Origin: an uncultured Bacteroidota bacterium
GTDB taxonomy: Bacteria; Bacteroidota; Bacteroidia; Chitinophagales; Chitinophagaceae
Direction of reading: 5' to 3'
Assembly (NCBI GenBank): GCA_903906615.1
Contig: CAIVKT010000608.1
Location: 1 to 5,833 of the forward strand
DNA length: 5,833 nt
How positions within the stretch are numbered: position 1 is the stretch's first letter; each line of letters begins with the position of its first letter. The position numbers and the translations under genes are program-made. The notes beneath the pieces are model-generated. The model was not told the origin of the DNA. It made no database searches and saw only the letters and a program-made list of their open reading frames with translations. This document shows, one piece after another, positions 5,591-5,833 of the stretch.

Positions 5591-5833
5591 TTACTCAAAA
5601 TAATTGATCACGCATTCTTTCAGCATATGCTCCTGGTTGTCGAGACCCTGCACGGGTACCGCCTCCACTTCCTTAAAGTGCGGCCACCCTTCCTCATCGC
5701 GGCCCACAAATTCGTAATAGCCGAGCTGTGTGAGCAGGGTGCAAACAGCAATATGCATCAGGTCTTGTTTCTGCTCTTTTGAGAATTTTTTGCGGGGCAT
5801 TTTGCCCAGCTCATTTACACCTATCAGGAAGAG
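5591..5833 (-). CDS. Conserved-looking small protein of unknown function, C-terminal part (start outside window)
   Basis: The minus-strand frame ends at a TAA at 5591-5593 and stays open to the right edge, giving at least 80 residues. The first ATG inside the window is at 5798-5800, but the eleven codons before it (LFLIGVNELGK) are free of stops and look protein-like, so that methionine is probably internal and the gene is cut by the window edge. The visible part has a basic stretch (PRKKFSKEQKQD), a likely helix (DLMHIAVCTLLTQLGYYEF), an acidic-aromatic stretch (GRDEEGWPHFKEVE) and a short C-terminal helix. No signal peptide or membrane segment is seen, so a soluble cytoplasmic protein is likely. 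I do not recognise a named family and propose no function. It converges on the second paralogue across a bidirectional terminator. Confidence 0.7.
   Translation of the reverse strand, partial: LFLIGVNELGKMPRKKFSKEQKQDLMHIAVCTLLTQLGYYEFVGRDEEGWPHFKEVEAVPVQGLDNQEHMLKECVINYFE

Overview
The window looks like a chromosomal segment from a member of the Bacteroidota, most likely Chitinophagaceae or a close relative. Three things point there. Three exported proteins end in a type IX secretion system (T9SS) type A sorting tail with the YPNP motif. Promoter-like sites match the Bacteroidota pattern (TTTG, about 20 nt, then TAnnTTTG). Start codons mostly lack Shine-Dalgarno sequences. The genus assignment is inference.

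Layout, left to right. Positions 1-68 appear to hold the last codons of a plus-strand gene whose stop overlaps the stop of the next gene. Positions 65-1219 (minus) encode a complete PLP-dependent cystathionine gamma-synthase/lyase family enzyme. A 388-bp divergent intergenic region (1220-1607) follows; it carries three diverged copies of a CGCAAAGG-type repeat and the promoter of the next gene. Positions 1608-3533 (plus) encode a 641-residue modular exported protein: signal peptide, jelly-roll adhesin-like domain, Ig/CARDB-like domain, thioredoxin-like Omp28-type domain with a CxxC motif, and a T9SS tail. It ends at a strong intrinsic terminator. The next intergenic region (3534-3895) contains a 125-bp imperfect palindromic element with a perfect 18-bp palindrome inside it. 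Two tandem paralogues follow (3896-4651 and 4755-5516, plus), each a small secreted beta-rich protein with a paired-cysteine motif and a T9SS tail; each has its own promoter-like site and terminator. The right edge (5591 to beyond 5833, minus) is the C-terminal part of a small conserved-looking protein of unknown function, converging on the second paralogue across a bidirectional terminator.

How the genes fit together. Each plus-strand surface-protein gene appears to be its own transcription unit, separated by terminators. All three products share the same predicted route: Sec export, signal peptidase I cleavage before glutamine, then T9SS passage and surface attachment or release. The transsulfuration enzyme has no evident functional link to them. 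I saw no tRNA, rRNA, CRISPR array, transposase, phage gene, toxin-antitoxin or defence system. The most notable content is the paralogue pair, the surface-exposed thioredoxin-like module and the two intergenic repeat elements; I cannot claim a demonstrably new system from this sequence alone.
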